DNA of 64,000 nt from Maribacter polysiphoniae (GTDB taxonomy: Bacteria; Bacteroidota; Bacteroidia; Flavobacteriales; Flavobacteriaceae), in the NCBI RefSeq assembly GCF_003148665.1, contig NZ_QGGQ01000011.1, forward strand, positions 62,001-126,000. The letters are read 5' to 3'. The position numbers and the translations under genes were made by a program. Below the pieces are notes generated by a model that was not told the origin of the DNA, made no database searches, and saw only the letters and a list, made by a program, of their open reading frames with translations. This document shows, piece by piece, positions 8,317 through 19,600 of this stretch (its first letter is position 1; every line of letters starts with the position of its first letter).

Positions 8317-9210
8317 TTGGAAGAAGAGTTGATCAAAAAATTATCGCTGGATGATTTTATTCAGATAATGGGTGAAGAACCCCAATCTGAAGGCCTTCAT
8401 GTATTTATTTCCAAAAATTTCACCCAAATCCCTATTACCTATCCTTTTAGAAATTTGGGTAACGATATCCTATTTGTTGAAAAAGGCAGTTTAAAAGTTT
8501 CAATTAATCTAATAACCCACACCCTAAAGAAAAATGAGTCTATCGCAGTTGCCCAAAAATCAGTGATTCAAATGCTAGAAATCAGTGATGACCTAAGCGT
8601 GATCAATATCAATTTCTCCACAAAGTTCATCGTCGATAATTTTTTCAAAAGTAACAGTATAGATGCCTTTAGTTATTTCACTCATAATAATGCCCCTAAA
8701 TTAAAGCTCAGTAAACAAGAAGGAAAGATGTTCAAAATAATGGCACGTATCCTGAAGGATTATAATAAAAAAGAACAAGCCATATTCAAAGAGGAAATCA
8801 TAAGAAATACTTTCGGTGTTATCGCCTACAAATTTGCCGAAATTTTCAAGCGAACGTATCCCGACCTTAAAGTAGAGTTGTCCAGACAAGAAGAATTGGC
8901 CATTCGTTTTTGGAATATTCTTCAAGAAAATGTAAAAATTGAGCGATCGGTCCAATTTTATGCCAACACCCTAAATGTAACCACGGGCCATCTTTCCAAA
9001 ACCCTAAAGGAAGTGAGTGGCAAGACCGCTTCACAATTGATCGAAGCGGCCGTAATCATTGAAGCCCGATTGCTTTTGCAAGATCCAAAACTTTCCATTT
9101 CCCAAATTACCGAAGAACTGAACTTTCCCGACCAATCTTTTTTTGGAAAATACTTCAAGAAACAAATGGGCCTATCCCCTTCCGCTTATAGAAAGGAAAA
9201 TAGAAAATAG
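8317..9210 (+). CDS. AraC-family transcriptional regulator
   Basis: A DNA-binding regulator of 297 residues. The N-terminal 150 residues form a cupin-like ligand domain (ITYPFRNLGNDILFVEKGSL). The C-terminal 100 carry the AraC double helix-turn-helix, with NTLNVTTGHLSKTLKEVSGKTASQLI as the first helix pair and SISQITEELNFPDQSFFGKYFKKQMGLSPSAYRK as the conserved second. The frame opens with TTG at 8317 directly after a stop; an ATG at 8368 would trim 17 residues and the choice is uncertain. The gene lies 171 bases upstream of the efflux operon in the same direction, and is a likely regulator of it. Confidence 0.88.
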   Translation: MEEELIKKLSLDDFIQIMGEEPQSEGLHVFISKNFTQIPITYPFRNLGNDILFVEKGSLKVSINLITHTLKKNESIAVAQKSVIQMLEISDDLSVININFSTKFIVDNFFKSNSIDAFSYFTHNNAPKLKLSKQEGKMFKIMARILKDYNKKEQAIFKEEIIRNTFGVIAYKFAEIFKRTYPDLKVELSRQEELAIRFWNILQENVKIERSVQFYANTLNVTTGHLSKTLKEVSGKTASQLIEAAVIIEARLLLQDPKLSISQITEELNFPDQSFFGKYFKKQMGLSPSAYRKENRK

Positions 9211-9381
9211 ACCAATTTTTTGTCTAAATTTCAAAATATTCAAGCTCCAAAAAGTCAACATAATCGAATTTGACCAATTTCAACTTTTTTATTACCTGTT
9301 GAGATCCTTTAAATAGTTTCAATTTTGCGCCTTAAAATAATGATAACGCAAAAGATTTAAACTTAAAAAAGGTATTTCAAA

Positions 9382-10398
9382 ATGAAAGTCTACAATTTAT
9401 TTTTTATAACAGTACTTCTCATACTTTCCAGTTGTTCCGAAAAAAAGGAAGAAGCAAAAGAATCAAAGATTCTTAAGGTTGGGGTTACCAAAATTGCTGC
9501 CAACACAGAAAATGAGACGTTAAGCTATAGTGGAACCATTGAAGCCGACAATACCGTTTCTTTAGGATTTATGGTCGCAGGAAGGGTTGCCGACATCCAT
9601 GTACAAGAAGGTCAAAAAGTAAAAAAGGGACAACTACTGGCCGCTATCGATGCTACTTCCTATAAAAATGCATACGATATCGCCGATGCGGGACTCGAAT
9701 TGGCCAATGACAATTACAAACGCTTAGACGAACTATATAAGAAAGGGAGCTTACCTGAACGCGATTATATCGCGGTTAAAGTCGGTGTGGCACAAGCCAA
9801 CGCCAATAAGAACATGGCCGCTAAAAACTTATCAGACACTAAATTATACGCACCATTTTCCGGTATGGTAACGGCCAAACTAACCGAAATAGGTGCTACG
9901 GCAGCTCCCGGGGTACCTGCATTTACCGTTATGAAAACAGATAAAGTGTATGCCAAGGCCTCTATCAGTGAATCGGAAATCTCAAAACTCAAAGTAGGTT
10001 CCGAAGCCGAGATAGAAATTCCATCAATGAATAAAAGCTTTACTGGAAAGGTTGCCATTTTAAATCTAAGTGCAGACACTGTTACCAGAACCTTTAATGT
10101 CAAGGTTCGTGTGGACAATAGCGAAAACCAACTGCTTCCCGGAATGATTTCCTCTATCAAAATCAATACTGATAATCCCCAAGAAGTTATTAGCATACCC
10201 GTACAGTCCATTGTACGCGATGTAAATGATATTACCTACGCCTTTATCGTTGAAAACAATAAGGCCATAAAAAAACGTGTCGACACGGGAGACTTTAAGG
10301 GAAACCAAGTGATAATCACCAAAGGTCTATCAGCCGGGGACTTATTGATTTCAAAGGGATACACCACTGTAAAAGATGGTCAGGAAGTAACCTTCTAA
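9382..10398 (+). CDS. RND efflux periplasmic adaptor (membrane fusion protein), lipoprotein
   Basis: The adaptor linking an inner-membrane RND pump to the outer-membrane channel. It has 338 residues. A lipoprotein signal is seen at the N-terminus (LLILSSCSEKKEE, lipidation Cys near residue 18). The core follows the family order: barrel-sandwich start SLGFMVAGRVADIHVQEGQKVKKGQLLAAID, alpha-hairpin from residue 95 (ANDNYKRLDELYKKGSLPERDY), second lipoyl half KLYAPFSGMVTAKLTEIGATAAPG, beta-barrel SISESEISKLKVGSEAEIEIP, and the membrane-proximal end with IPVQSIVRD. It is followed 21 bases later by the pump gene, so they form one operon with the TetR gene. Confidence 0.93.
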   Translation: MKVYNLFFITVLLILSSCSEKKEEAKESKILKVGVTKIAANTENETLSYSGTIEADNTVSLGFMVAGRVADIHVQEGQKVKKGQLLAAIDATSYKNAYDIADAGLELANDNYKRLDELYKKGSLPERDYIAVKVGVAQANANKNMAAKNLSDTKLYAPFSGMVTAKLTEIGATAAPGVPAFTVMKTDKVYAKASISESEISKLKVGSEAEIEIPSMNKSFTGKVAILNLSADTVTRTFNVKVRVDNSENQLLPGMISSIKINTDNPQEVISIPVQSIVRDVNDITYAFIVENNKAIKKRVDTGDFKGNQVIITKGLSAGDLLISKGYTTVKDGQEVTF

Positions 10399-10419
10399 TA
10401 CAAGCAAAGTAAACAAACA

Positions 10420-13400
10420 ATGAAAAAAGTAAAGATTAATTTTATAGAGGCAGCAATGAAATACCGTGAGGTAACCATTGTGTTTACACTGCTTTTAATG
10501 GTTTTCGGACTCTATGCCCTGTTTACCATGCCACGAAGCGAAGACCCTGAAATTACGGTCAGAAAAGGGTTGGTCATTGCCGCATACCCCGGTGCGGATG
10601 AACTTCAGGTAGAGCAACAGCTCACTGCAAAAATAGAACAATACCTCTTCAGTTTTGAGGAAGTAAAAAAAGATGAAACCATTTCTGACACCAAAGCCGG
10701 ACAGGTGGTCATTACCGTTGAATTGAATGAAAACGTAAAGGATAACGATAGATTTTGGGCCACCTTGCAAAATGGATTGAACACTACCTTCCGAATGAAC
10801 TATACCCTGCCCAATGGAATGGTCGGCCCTATCGTAAACAGTAATTTTGGTGATGTTGTTGCCCAAATGATCACTGTTTCTGCTCCCGGCAGAAACTATG
10901 CCGAAATAGAATCCTATTTGGATAAGCTGGAAGACGGACTAAAAACGATTAATGAGACCTCAAAAATCAATCGGTATGGAGAACAAAAAGAACAAATTTA
11001 TGTTACCCTGAACAATGAAAAACTAAAACAGTGCGGGGTCAATATTTCCAATATCGCGCAGATCATCCAGACCCAGAATGCCACAGGCTATGCCGGAGAA
11101 ATAAAGTTACAGCATGCCAATGCCAATGTATTCGCAAAAAACCAATACAAGAATGCAACGGATCTGGGAAATCAGATTATTTATAGTGACCCCAAAGGCA
11201 AAATAGTCCGCTTGAAAGATCTTGCGACCATAGAACGCAGATACGAGGAAGAGAAAAGCTACATCCAAGTAGATAACCAACGTGTAACCATGTTGTCCGT
11301 TGAAATGCAGCCCGGCAATAACATTGTGAAATTCGGAGAAAAAGTCGAGGAAAAAATAGGCGAGATAAAACAACATTTACCCCAGGATGTTCAAATCAAG
11401 ACCATTGTAAATCAACCTGAAGTGGTCAAAGAAAGCATAAATCATTTTATGCTGGAATTCATTATTGCCATTTCCGCGGTTATTGTCGTAGTGATCCTTT
11501 TATTGCCTTTTAGAGTAGCTGTCGTTTCGGCATTGGCATGTCCGATTGCCATTGTCATTACCTTTGGCATATTGAATATGTTGGGAATAGAAATCCACCA
11601 GGTTTCCCTTGCCGCTTTGATCATTGTACTCGGTATGGTGGTTGACAATGCCATAGTCGTAGTCGATAATTATATTGAAAAACTGGATGAGGGTCTTGAT
11701 CGTTGGACTGCTGCTTGGCAGGCTGCCACCCAATTGATGGTCCCAATTTTCACGGCAACCTTAGCCATTATTTTCGCCTTTCTTCCTTTAGCCCTTTTCT
11801 TGAACGGTTTGGCCAAGGAGTTTATACAATCATTACCTATTGCGGTTGCCATTGCCTTGTTCACTTCCTTTTTAGTGGCCCTCTTACTAACCCCATACAT
11901 GTGTTATGTATTCATTAGAAAAGGACTGAAACACAAGGTAAGTAAGCGACCTCCAAAATTAACACTGTTAGATCGGCTGCAAATGCGTTTCAACAATTGG
12001 CTGGACTATAGTTTTCGCTATCCTAAAACCACATTGGCCATAGGTACCCTTTCGATTGTCCTTGCTTTCATCATAGCCGGAAACACCGAGCAGGAATTGT
12101 TTCCGACAGCCGAAAGAAACCAATTCAATATTGAAGTTTGGTTGCCCAATGGCTACCCCTTAAAGGAAACCGAAAAAGTCGTCAACCGTATAGAAGAGGA
12201 TATAAGAAATGATGAACGCATTGTCACTATAGCCAGTTTTGTAGGCACCAGTTCCCCGCGTTTTCATACCACCTATGCCCCGGAAGTTCCCCGTGAGAAC
12301 TTTGCACAGATATTCATTACCACTGTAGGTAATGATGAGACCGATGAACTAGCGCAGGAATACTTGAAAAAATTTAATGGTTATGTTACTGATGGATATA
12401 TACGGGTACGTCAATTAGCCCTTAAAGAATCCCCCGCCCCCATAGAGGTCCGTATTGTAGGTGAAGACATGACCGATCAAAAAAAGGTGGCCGAGCAAGT
12501 TAAAACGATTTTGGAAAATGCAGAAGGTACGAACTGGACCAGAACCACCTATCAAGACGATTACTTTGGAATTAAAGTGAATTTAGATGATAATAAGGCC
12601 AATCGGGTTGGGGTGACCAACGCTATGGTATCCCAGACCTTAGCAGCCGGTTTAAGTGGTTATCCCGTTTCAACCCTATACGAAGGCGATAAACCTGTAG
12701 CTATTCTATTGCGCTTGGATGTGGAAAACAGAAACGACATCGGTGATATTGGTGAAGTCAGTATTCCGACCCTATTTGGGACAAAAATCCCATTAAAGGA
12801 GATTGCCTCGATTTCACCTGAATGGCATACAGGTGTCATTGCGCGAAGAAATGGATTAAGGACCTTGACCGTACAGACCGAGACCCAAATGGGAATCAAG
12901 GCCTCAACCATTATGAAAAAGATAAAACCTGCTATAGACGATCTGGAACTCCCCGAAGGAACAACCCTTCATTATGGGGGCGAATATGAAAGCTCTGCCG
13001 AAACAATGCCGCATATGGCAACTTCCTTAGCGGTTAGTTTGGTTCTTATCTTTTTGGTCTTGTTGTTCCAGTTCAAAAACTTCACGAGGGTTCTTATTGT
13101 CTTGGCAACATTCCCTTTAAGTATACTGGGTGCATTCCTGGGGCTACAGCTTACTGGCAACCCCTTTGGTTTTACAGCCTTTATGGGTGTTATAAGTTTA
13201 ATCGGAATTGTGGTACGGAACGGAATCATTCTAGTGGATTATGCCGATGAACTGGCCATTGACCACAACTATTCCATAAAAGGAGCTGCCAAAGCCGCCG
13301 GTAAAAGAAGAATGCGCCCCATTTTCTTGACCTCCGCTGCAGCCGCAGTGGGAGTGATTCCAATGATTATTGGCAAATCCCCACTTTGGGCACCACTCGG

Positions 13401-14835
13401 GAGTGTATTGGCCGTAGGATTGATCGTGTCCATGGTTTTGACCCTGTTCATCATCCCTATTCTATATTTCAAATTCGCTAAAAAGGAATACCCACGGGAC
13501 CATGCCAGACCAACGAATGATGAGATTCTTTACAAACCAAACCATTTCAGTAAACTAAAGATGAAACTACACAAGATTATGCCACTGCTTGTGTTCTTTA
13601 TGGTTATTCCGTTCAGTTTTGGGCAAGAAAAGCCTTTGAGCTTAGAAAATGTCAAGGCACTTGCCCTTAAAAACAACAAGGAGATAGTCAAGGAACAATA
13701 CAATCTTGATGCCGCCAATGCAGCTCAAAAAGCAACACAAACGGCCGATAAACCATTTTTGGATGCCAGTGCCATGGGCATATACCTCGACAATCCCCCA
13801 TTGGGACTATTACCCGATTACACCCTATACTCATCGTTAGGGGTTTCCCAAGTGCTTTACGCCGGGGGCAAGGTCAATACGGCAAAAAAATTGGCCAAAA
13901 CGGGCGTAGCCCTTCAAACTTTCCAAAAACAATTGACCCAAAGTAATGTTTTATTACAAGTGGAAAACACCTATTGGCAACTTGTAAATGTAAAAGGTAA
14001 GGTAGATCTGGCTCAGAAATATCAAAAATTGCTGAACGAACTATTGAACGATTTAACCAATTTGTACGACGCCGGGCTCACCTATAAAAATGACCTCTTG
14101 AAAGTGCAGGTCGAATCGAACCAGGCCGAACTTAATTTAATAACCGCCTATGACAACCTTCAGATACTCAAACTTCAATTGGCCCAATTGGCCGGATTGC
14201 CCAACACCAATTTTGAGGTTGATGGTTCCACGAATGAAGGGCTGGGTTTGGTTGAAGAAACCTTGATAGATACAGCCGTTGAAAATAGAGCTGAAATAGC
14301 AATGCTGCAAAATGCCGTTGAACTGGGCGAATTACAAACCAATTTGTTACAGGCCGAAAGAAAACCCACTTTGGGCATTAGCTTTTCTGGGTCCTATTTA
14401 TATGGAGACAATCTGAACGCCACTGAGGCTGAGGACCATTTGACCAACTTCGTGGGATTGGCAAGCCTTAATATACCCATTTTCGATTGGGGCGGACGAA
14501 AGCAGAAGGTGAAGGAACAGCGATTTAAGGTTGAAGCTCAAAAAACAGAATTGGATAGGACCAAGGAATTGGTGGCTATTGAAATTCAAAATGCCTATTT
14601 GGAAATGCATCAGGCTATTAAAAGGGTTGAAATCGCTAAAAAATCGATGGAGCAAGCCGATGAAAACCTAAAACTGCATCAAGACCGATTCGATGCCGGA
14701 ACGATAAACGGAAGCGATGTATTGGAAGCCCAGGTATTATGGCAAAAAGCCTACTCTGATTTGATTGATGCAAAAGCCAATTTCAATATTCGCAAGGCAA
14801 CATATGTCAAAAGTATAGGGGAATTAAATCGTTAA
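10420..14835 (+). CDS. RND efflux permease fused to a TolC-family outer-membrane factor
   Basis: One uninterrupted 1471-residue frame holds two proteins of a tripartite pump. Residues 1-1045 are a complete RND permease: N-terminal helix FTLLLMVFGLYALFTMPRSEDPEI, porter domains, helix 4 with the proton-relay motif GMVVDNAIVVVDN, a second copy with GVISLIGIVVRNGIILVDY, and helix 12 ending near 1015. Residues 1048-1471 are a complete outer-membrane factor that begins with its own export signal (MKLHKIMPLLVFFMVIPFSF, cleavage after GQ) at base 13561, followed by LSLENVKALALKNNKEIVKE, the helical TolC halves and the end DVLEAQVLWQKAYSDLIDAK. The signal-like stretch could act as a 13th helix cut by signal peptidase, or as the start of a separately translated protein. 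Flanked by adaptor and TetR genes. The substrate (drug-type rather than metal) is inferred from the permease only. Confidence 0.92.
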   Translation: MKKVKINFIEAAMKYREVTIVFTLLLMVFGLYALFTMPRSEDPEITVRKGLVIAAYPGADELQVEQQLTAKIEQYLFSFEEVKKDETISDTKAGQVVITVELNENVKDNDRFWATLQNGLNTTFRMNYTLPNGMVGPIVNSNFGDVVAQMITVSAPGRNYAEIESYLDKLEDGLKTINETSKINRYGEQKEQIYVTLNNEKLKQCGVNISNIAQIIQTQNATGYAGEIKLQHANANVFAKNQYKNATDLGNQIIYSDPKGKIVRLKDLATIERRYEEEKSYIQVDNQRVTMLSVEMQPGNNIVKFGEKVEEKIGEIKQHLPQDVQIKTIVNQPEVVKESINHFMLEFIIAISAVIVVVILLLPFRVAVVSALACPIAIVITFGILNMLGIEIHQVSLAALIIVLGMVVDNAIVVVDNYIEKLDEGLDRWTAAWQAATQLMVPIFTATLAIIFAFLPLALFLNGLAKEFIQSLPIAVAIALFTSFLVALLLTPYMCYVFIRKGLKHKVSKRPPKLTLLDRLQMRFNNWLDYSFRYPKTTLAIGTLSIVLAFIIAGNTEQELFPTAERNQFNIEVWLPNGYPLKETEKVVNRIEEDIRNDERIVTIASFVGTSSPRFHTTYAPEVPRENFAQIFITTVGNDETDELAQEYLKKFNGYVTDGYIRVRQLALKESPAPIEVRIVGEDMTDQKKVAEQVKTILENAEGTNWTRTTYQDDYFGIKVNLDDNKANRVGVTNAMVSQTLAAGLSGYPVSTLYEGDKPVAILLRLDVENRNDIGDIGEVSIPTLFGTKIPLKEIASISPEWHTGVIARRNGLRTLTVQTETQMGIKASTIMKKIKPAIDDLELPEGTTLHYGGEYESSAETMPHMATSLAVSLVLIFLVLLFQFKNFTRVLIVLATFPLSILGAFLGLQLTGNPFGFTAFMGVISLIGIVVRNGIILVDYADELAIDHNYSIKGAAKAAGKRRMRPIFLTSAAAAVGVIPMIIGKSPLWAPLGSVLAVGLIVSMVLTLFIIPILYFKFAKKEYPRDHARPTNDEILYKPNHFSKLKMKLHKIMPLLVFFMVIPFSFGQEKPLSLENVKALALKNNKEIVKEQYNLDAANAAQKATQTADKPFLDASAMGIYLDNPPLGLLPDYTLYSSLGVSQVLYAGGKVNTAKKLAKTGVALQTFQKQLTQSNVLLQVENTYWQLVNVKGKVDLAQKYQKLLNELLNDLTNLYDAGLTYKNDLLKVQVESNQAELNLITAYDNLQILKLQLAQLAGLPNTNFEVDGSTNEGLGLVEETLIDTAVENRAEIAMLQNAVELGELQTNLLQAERKPTLGISFSGSYLYGDNLNATEAEDHLTNFVGLASLNIPIFDWGGRKQKVKEQRFKVEAQKTELDRTKELVAIEIQNAYLEMHQAIKRVEIAKKSMEQADENLKLHQDRFDAGTINGSDVLEAQVLWQKAYSDLIDAKANFNIRKATYVKSIGELNR

Positions 14836-14841
14836 GAAGGT

Positions 14842-15453
14842 ATGGAGACGGCGTCCTACAGTAAAAAGTATATCATTTTAGAAAAGGCATCCCTAATGTT
14901 TACCAAATATGGTACCCAAAGCTTATCCATGGACGATATTGCAAATGAATGCGGTGTTTCCAAAAGGACAGTATATAAATATTTTCAGAATAAGGCAGAT
15001 CTCATAAATCAAATTTTTGGAATAAGGATTACCCGGTTCAGTGAAAATTTAGGGGATATTACCATGAAGTCGGAAAATGCCGTTGTAGAACTCCATTGGT
15101 TTTTTAAGTACTACAAAGAAGTAATATCCTCTTATTCACCAACGTTTATCCGTGATTTTAAACGCTATCACCTTCAATTTTTCCTAAAGTATTCGAAGGT
15201 CAATAACGAAATCATATTACCTTTCTTTTTTAAAAATATTGAAAGGGGGCAACTTGAGGGACTTTATAAGGAAGAATTGGATCGGGAAGAACTGAGCCCA
15301 TCCATAATGAACATGTTAGGCTACATTTTCAATGATGATTCATTGACCAATATTGAAAATGCCCATGGCACCTTGGATTTCTTTGGAAAACTATTGATGC
15401 ATAGATTGGTAACGGTGGAAGGATTGGATGAGTTAAATTCACAGAATTTATAA
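14842..15453 (+). CDS. TetR/AcrR-family repressor
   Basis: A 203-residue regulator. The N-terminal helix-turn-helix is textbook: KASLMFTKYGTQSLSMDDIANECGVSKRTVYKYFQNKADLI at residues 12-55. The rest is an all-helical ligand domain with no close match I can name. It begins 6 bases after the pump gene stops, so it belongs to the efflux operon and probably represses it, releasing when a pump substrate binds. A strong terminator follows at 15505. Confidence 0.9.
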   Translation: METASYSKKYIILEKASLMFTKYGTQSLSMDDIANECGVSKRTVYKYFQNKADLINQIFGIRITRFSENLGDITMKSENAVVELHWFFKYYKEVISSYSPTFIRDFKRYHLQFFLKYSKVNNEIILPFFFKNIERGQLEGLYKEELDREELSPSIMNMLGYIFNDDSLTNIENAHGTLDFFGKLLMHRLVTVEGLDELNSQNL

Positions 15454-15504
15454 ACCATCTTGTAGAATTAACAATATACTTACCCAAAGCCTTTTCCTGA
15501 TAAA

Positions 15505-15545
15505 AACCCCTTGTATTCTAATCATACAAGGGGTTTGGTTTTTAT
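15505..15545 (+). terminator. Rho-independent terminator after the efflux operon
   Basis: A perfect 12-bp stem (AACCCCTTGTAT with ATACAAGGGGTT, 15505-15516 and 15524-15535) with a 7-base loop, followed by TTGGTTTTTAT. The A-run on the other side means that it could also stop minus-strand transcription arriving from the porP gene, which ends at 15623. Confidence 0.85.
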
Positions 15546-15622
15546 TTATGACCCTGCCTGGTCGAGCATGGCTAAGCTCCCTTTAGTTCATCTAATCCCA
15601 AAAGGCATTTCTTTATTTCAGA

Positions 15623-16546
15623 TTACATCCTTAATTTAATGAACACCTCGTGTGTGCCATTCGATTGTGACGCGATCTCGTTATCGAACGGTGCCTCATA
15701 GGCATAGCCCATATTGATCCAATTGGCCGCATTGAAGATAAACAATCCCCCTATTCCTTCTTCATACCTATACGTGGGGCCTATCTCAACCCTATCATTA
15801 AAACTGAACGCTGCGGTAATATCCACAGAAAGCGGGGTAGCCTCTACATACCTGAACATGGTGGAGGGCTTGAACATTATACCCTTGGAAAGCTCAAAAT
15901 CATACCCCCCGGCCAAATACACATGTGTCTTACCTGCCGCATACGTTGCCAGACCTTCCTCTTCCTCTAACCGGTCATTGCTTAATAGTGCCGGTACCGA
16001 CAGGGATGCAAAAAAACGTTCCCCTTTGAGCAATGCCCCGGCACCTATGTTCGGTTTAAAACTACCATCGATATTGTTTAAATTTGGATCAGATCCAATA
16101 CCGAATGTCGTTAACCCCGAAAGATTGGCATCATAGGAATTGGCCCCTGCCTTTACCCCGAAATAGAGTTCGGTTAAGGCCGATAGTTGTAATTTATAGG
16201 ATACATCCACATTTATGGTGGTGCTTTTCTCAATGAACGTTTGGTCATTGATAATAGACACCCCCAAGCCCAGGTTCTTGCCCATTGGGGTCCCGAAAAA
16301 CACACTTTGACTTTCCGGCGCACCTTCTACACTTACCCATTGACTCCTTATGTTCAGCCCCACTTCGGTGCCCTGGGATACCCCAGCACCCTCAACACCC
16401 AAAGCGGCACCCGCATAGGCCGGGTTCACCAAGTTCATCGTATAACGGTAAAAGGCTCGGTTGGGGTCTTGTTGCCCCATGACACTCACCAGTGTTAAAA
16501 ATCCCAGTAAGCATAGAACGGTTGTTTTGATCGTGTTTTTTCTCAT
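15623..16546 (-). CDS. PorP/SprF-family type IX secretion membrane protein
   Basis: An outer-membrane beta-barrel protein of 307 residues of the PorP/SprF family. A signal peptide ending SVMGQQ is followed by the hallmark DPNRAFYRYTMNLVNPAYAG near residue 28. Further family features are LNIRSQWVSVEGAPESQSVFFG, GLGVSIINDQTFIEKSTTINVDVSYKL, YFLAGG-type strands (VYLAGGYDFEL), and the alternating strands at the end. In gliding flavobacteria, SprF-like proteins are needed to export a partner with a type B C-terminal domain encoded next door. The adhesin at 16646 ends in such a domain and is transcribed 99 bases upstream in the same direction, so the two are very likely a cognate pair. Confidence 0.93.
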   Translation of the reverse strand: MRKNTIKTTVLCLLGFLTLVSVMGQQDPNRAFYRYTMNLVNPAYAGAALGVEGAGVSQGTEVGLNIRSQWVSVEGAPESQSVFFGTPMGKNLGLGVSIINDQTFIEKSTTINVDVSYKLQLSALTELYFGVKAGANSYDANLSGLTTFGIGSDPNLNNIDGSFKPNIGAGALLKGERFFASLSVPALLSNDRLEEEEGLATYAAGKTHVYLAGGYDFELSKGIMFKPSTMFRYVEATPLSVDITAAFSFNDRVEIGPTYRYEEGIGGLFIFNAANWINMGYAYEAPFDNEIASQSNGTHEVFIKLRM

Positions 16547-16645
16547 ATTATATTTTTTCGTTGCTTAATGAAGGCCGGACTTTTTTGTGGGAACACATTT
16601 TGACCCGACCTTCACCGATGCAACAGTATTGGTTTTTTGTTTTTC

Positions 16646-19600
16646 TTAGTAGTTGATAAAAATCCAGCCGTCTTGTGGTGCTGAACCATCATTTAAGTTA
16701 ATGATGTAATAGTAGGATCCCGTAGGTACCTTCTCGCTCTTATTGTTATAAATAGCGCCCCAATCATTTTGGTAACCTATTGCCGAGAATACCTCATGGC
16801 CCCATCGATTGTACACTTTTACGATTGAGTTCGGGTAATTTTCGATTCCGTTTATGACCCAACCATCGTTGATACCATCGCCGTTCGGGGTAAAGGCCTG
16901 TGCCGAAACAACAGTTGCCGGTATTTCAATGCTATCGTCTTCTTTCTGACTATCGGAACAGCCCTCCGCATCCACGGTTTCACCAATACGTGTATCGGCA
17001 CATTGATCCACATCGTTAGGAACACCGTCCGCATCATCATCTTTCTGAGCATCCGAACAACCATTGGCATCCACTGCTTCATCTTCTGGGGAATCCGGGC
17101 ATTGGTCCTCGGCATCGCTTACCCCGTCAAAATCGGAGTCTTTTTGACTTTCGGAGCAGCCTTCCGCATCTACCGTTTCCCCTGTTGGGGTATCTGGACA
17201 CATATCCAGGGTATCGTTGATACCATCACCATCGGTATCAGCATCTTTTTGACTATCGGAACAGCCATTGGCATCTGTAGTTTCGCCTGCCGGTGTATTT
17301 GCGCAAGTATCATTTTCATCTAAAACACCATCGTCATCATCATCGGTATCGGCATTATCCCCCGTACCGTCAGCATCGGTATCGGTATCCTCATTTGCAT
17401 CCAATGGGAAAGCATCTTCGGTATCCAATACGCCATCATCATCATTATCGGTGTCGGCATTATCTCCCGTACCATCACCATCGGTGTCGGTATCCTCGTT
17501 TGCATCCAATGGGAAAGTGTCTTCCGCATCCGGGGTACCGTCATCATCATCATCGGTATCGGCATTGTTGCCTATACCGTCACCATCGGTGTCGGTATCT
17601 TCATTTTCGTCCAATGGGAAAGCATCTTCCGAATCCGGGGTGCCATCATTATCGGCATCTTTTTGAGAATCGGAACAACCATTGGCATCTACGGTTTCAC
17701 CTACAGGAGTATCTGCACAGTTATCCATATCATCCGACACACCGTCTTCATCCGAATCAACATTATCGCAATTTAGACCGGCATCGATAATGGTCCAACC
17801 ATAGGTGTCAATTAAAGATTGTCTTGCTGGTTCTCCTTCACAGTAGATACTATTACCGCCTTCGAATGTGATTCCTGTTGGTATTTGTGTTTCCCCTGCG
17901 GCTGTATCTAAAGTGTTCCAGCCTATTAAGGTATTGTCGTAATTCTCCTGTGATAAGCTAGTAGCATCGAACATTTCCTCCATATTCGTTACATTACTAA
18001 TATCCCAACTACCTAAATCTTGGTCAAAAACGGTTGTCCCTTGAAACAATCTGGACATATTCGTTACATTGCTTACATCCCAACCACTGATGTCTTGATC
18101 AAAAGCTACAGCATTAGAAAACAAACCACGCATGTTAGTCGCATTACTAACATCCCAACCACTAATATTTTGGTTAAAAACAGTTGTTCGTGAGAACATA
18201 TAATTCATCTCAGAAACATTACCGACATCCCAATCGCTAATATCTTGATTAAAAGCATCAGTGCTATAAAACATAGACGACATATCGGTCACGTTGCTCA
18301 CATTCCAACCACTAATATCTCCATTAAATTTAGTAGCCCTATTGAACATGGATTCCATGTTAGTTACATTACTTACATCCCAGCCGCTAATATTTTGGTT
18401 AAATCCTGATGCCTCTTGAAACATATAACTCATATTGGTCACATTGCTCACTTCCCAACCGCTGATATCTTGGTCAAAATTTGAAGCACCGCTGAACATA
18501 GATTCCATATTGGTTACACTGCTTACATTCCATCCAGCAATATTTTGATTAAAAGCTGTAGCATTAGAAAACATAAAAGCCATATCGGGCACATTGCTCA
18601 TATCCCAACCGCTAATATCCTGATTAAAAACTGCTGCCTCATTAAACATGGCACGCATATTATTCACATTACTTACATTCCATCTACCAATGTCTTGATT
18701 AAAAGCTGTTGCTCCGTTAAACATAGCAGGCATGTTGGTTACATTGCTTACATCCCAATCACTGATATCCTGATTAAAAACTGTTGCATTTTGGAACATA
18801 TAACCCATATCGGTCACATTGCTCACATCCCAATCACTGATATCTCCATTAAATTTAGAGGCGTAGGAGAACATACTATTCATATTATTAACCAAAGAAA
18901 GATCAGGCACTTCATTGGCATTATATTCTAAATTTGAACAATTTATAAAACTACCGGACATACTTTTCCATTGTTGCGTTCCCCATTGTTCTATGGATAC
19001 TATTTCTTGTGACCCGTTAGTTTTCGCAAAATTAATTTGTGGGAAGGTACCCGTAATAGTTACAGTATAAATGCCCTGTTCAGCATAAGTATGACTTACA
19101 TCACCATTATAAGTTGTATTATCCTCAGAACCATCACCCCAGTCTACTGTATAATTATAATAAAACGATGAGCTTGTAGGAATTGTAATCGATTGGTTCG
19201 GGTTATCCGTTTTCCAAGTGGTAATAAAAGGTAAAGAACAATCCTTGCCACCATCGGTAATGGTCCAGCCATGCGTAACTTCTAAATTTTGTCTTGCAGT
19301 TGCTCCTGTACAATATATACTATTACCACCATTAAAAGTAATATCTGTTGGTATTTGGGTCTCTCCAGCAGCGGTATCCAAGGTGTTCCAGCCAATTAGG
19401 GTGTCATCATAATTTGCATTGGAAAGTCCTGCATTAGTATACATGTCGTACATCCCGGTAACACTGCTTATGTCCCAAGCACTTAAGTCTTGATCAAAAG
19501 AAGTTGCTCCTTGGAACATTCCTTGACCAATTCGAAACCCTGGTGGCATCATAGATTCCTCTACAGACCCCATATTTGTTACGTTACTAACATCCCAGCC

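Noticed and set aside
15548-15580. Stray copy of the 25-bp repeat (CTGGTCGAGCATGGCT)
   Set aside because: Only a few bases match the repeat unit; similarity is at chance level.
17003-17790. Long plus-strand frames opposite the Asp-rich type-3 repeats
   Set aside because: They are antisense readings of GAT/GAC repeats (Ser- or His-rich translations) in a region already explained by the adhesin gene.
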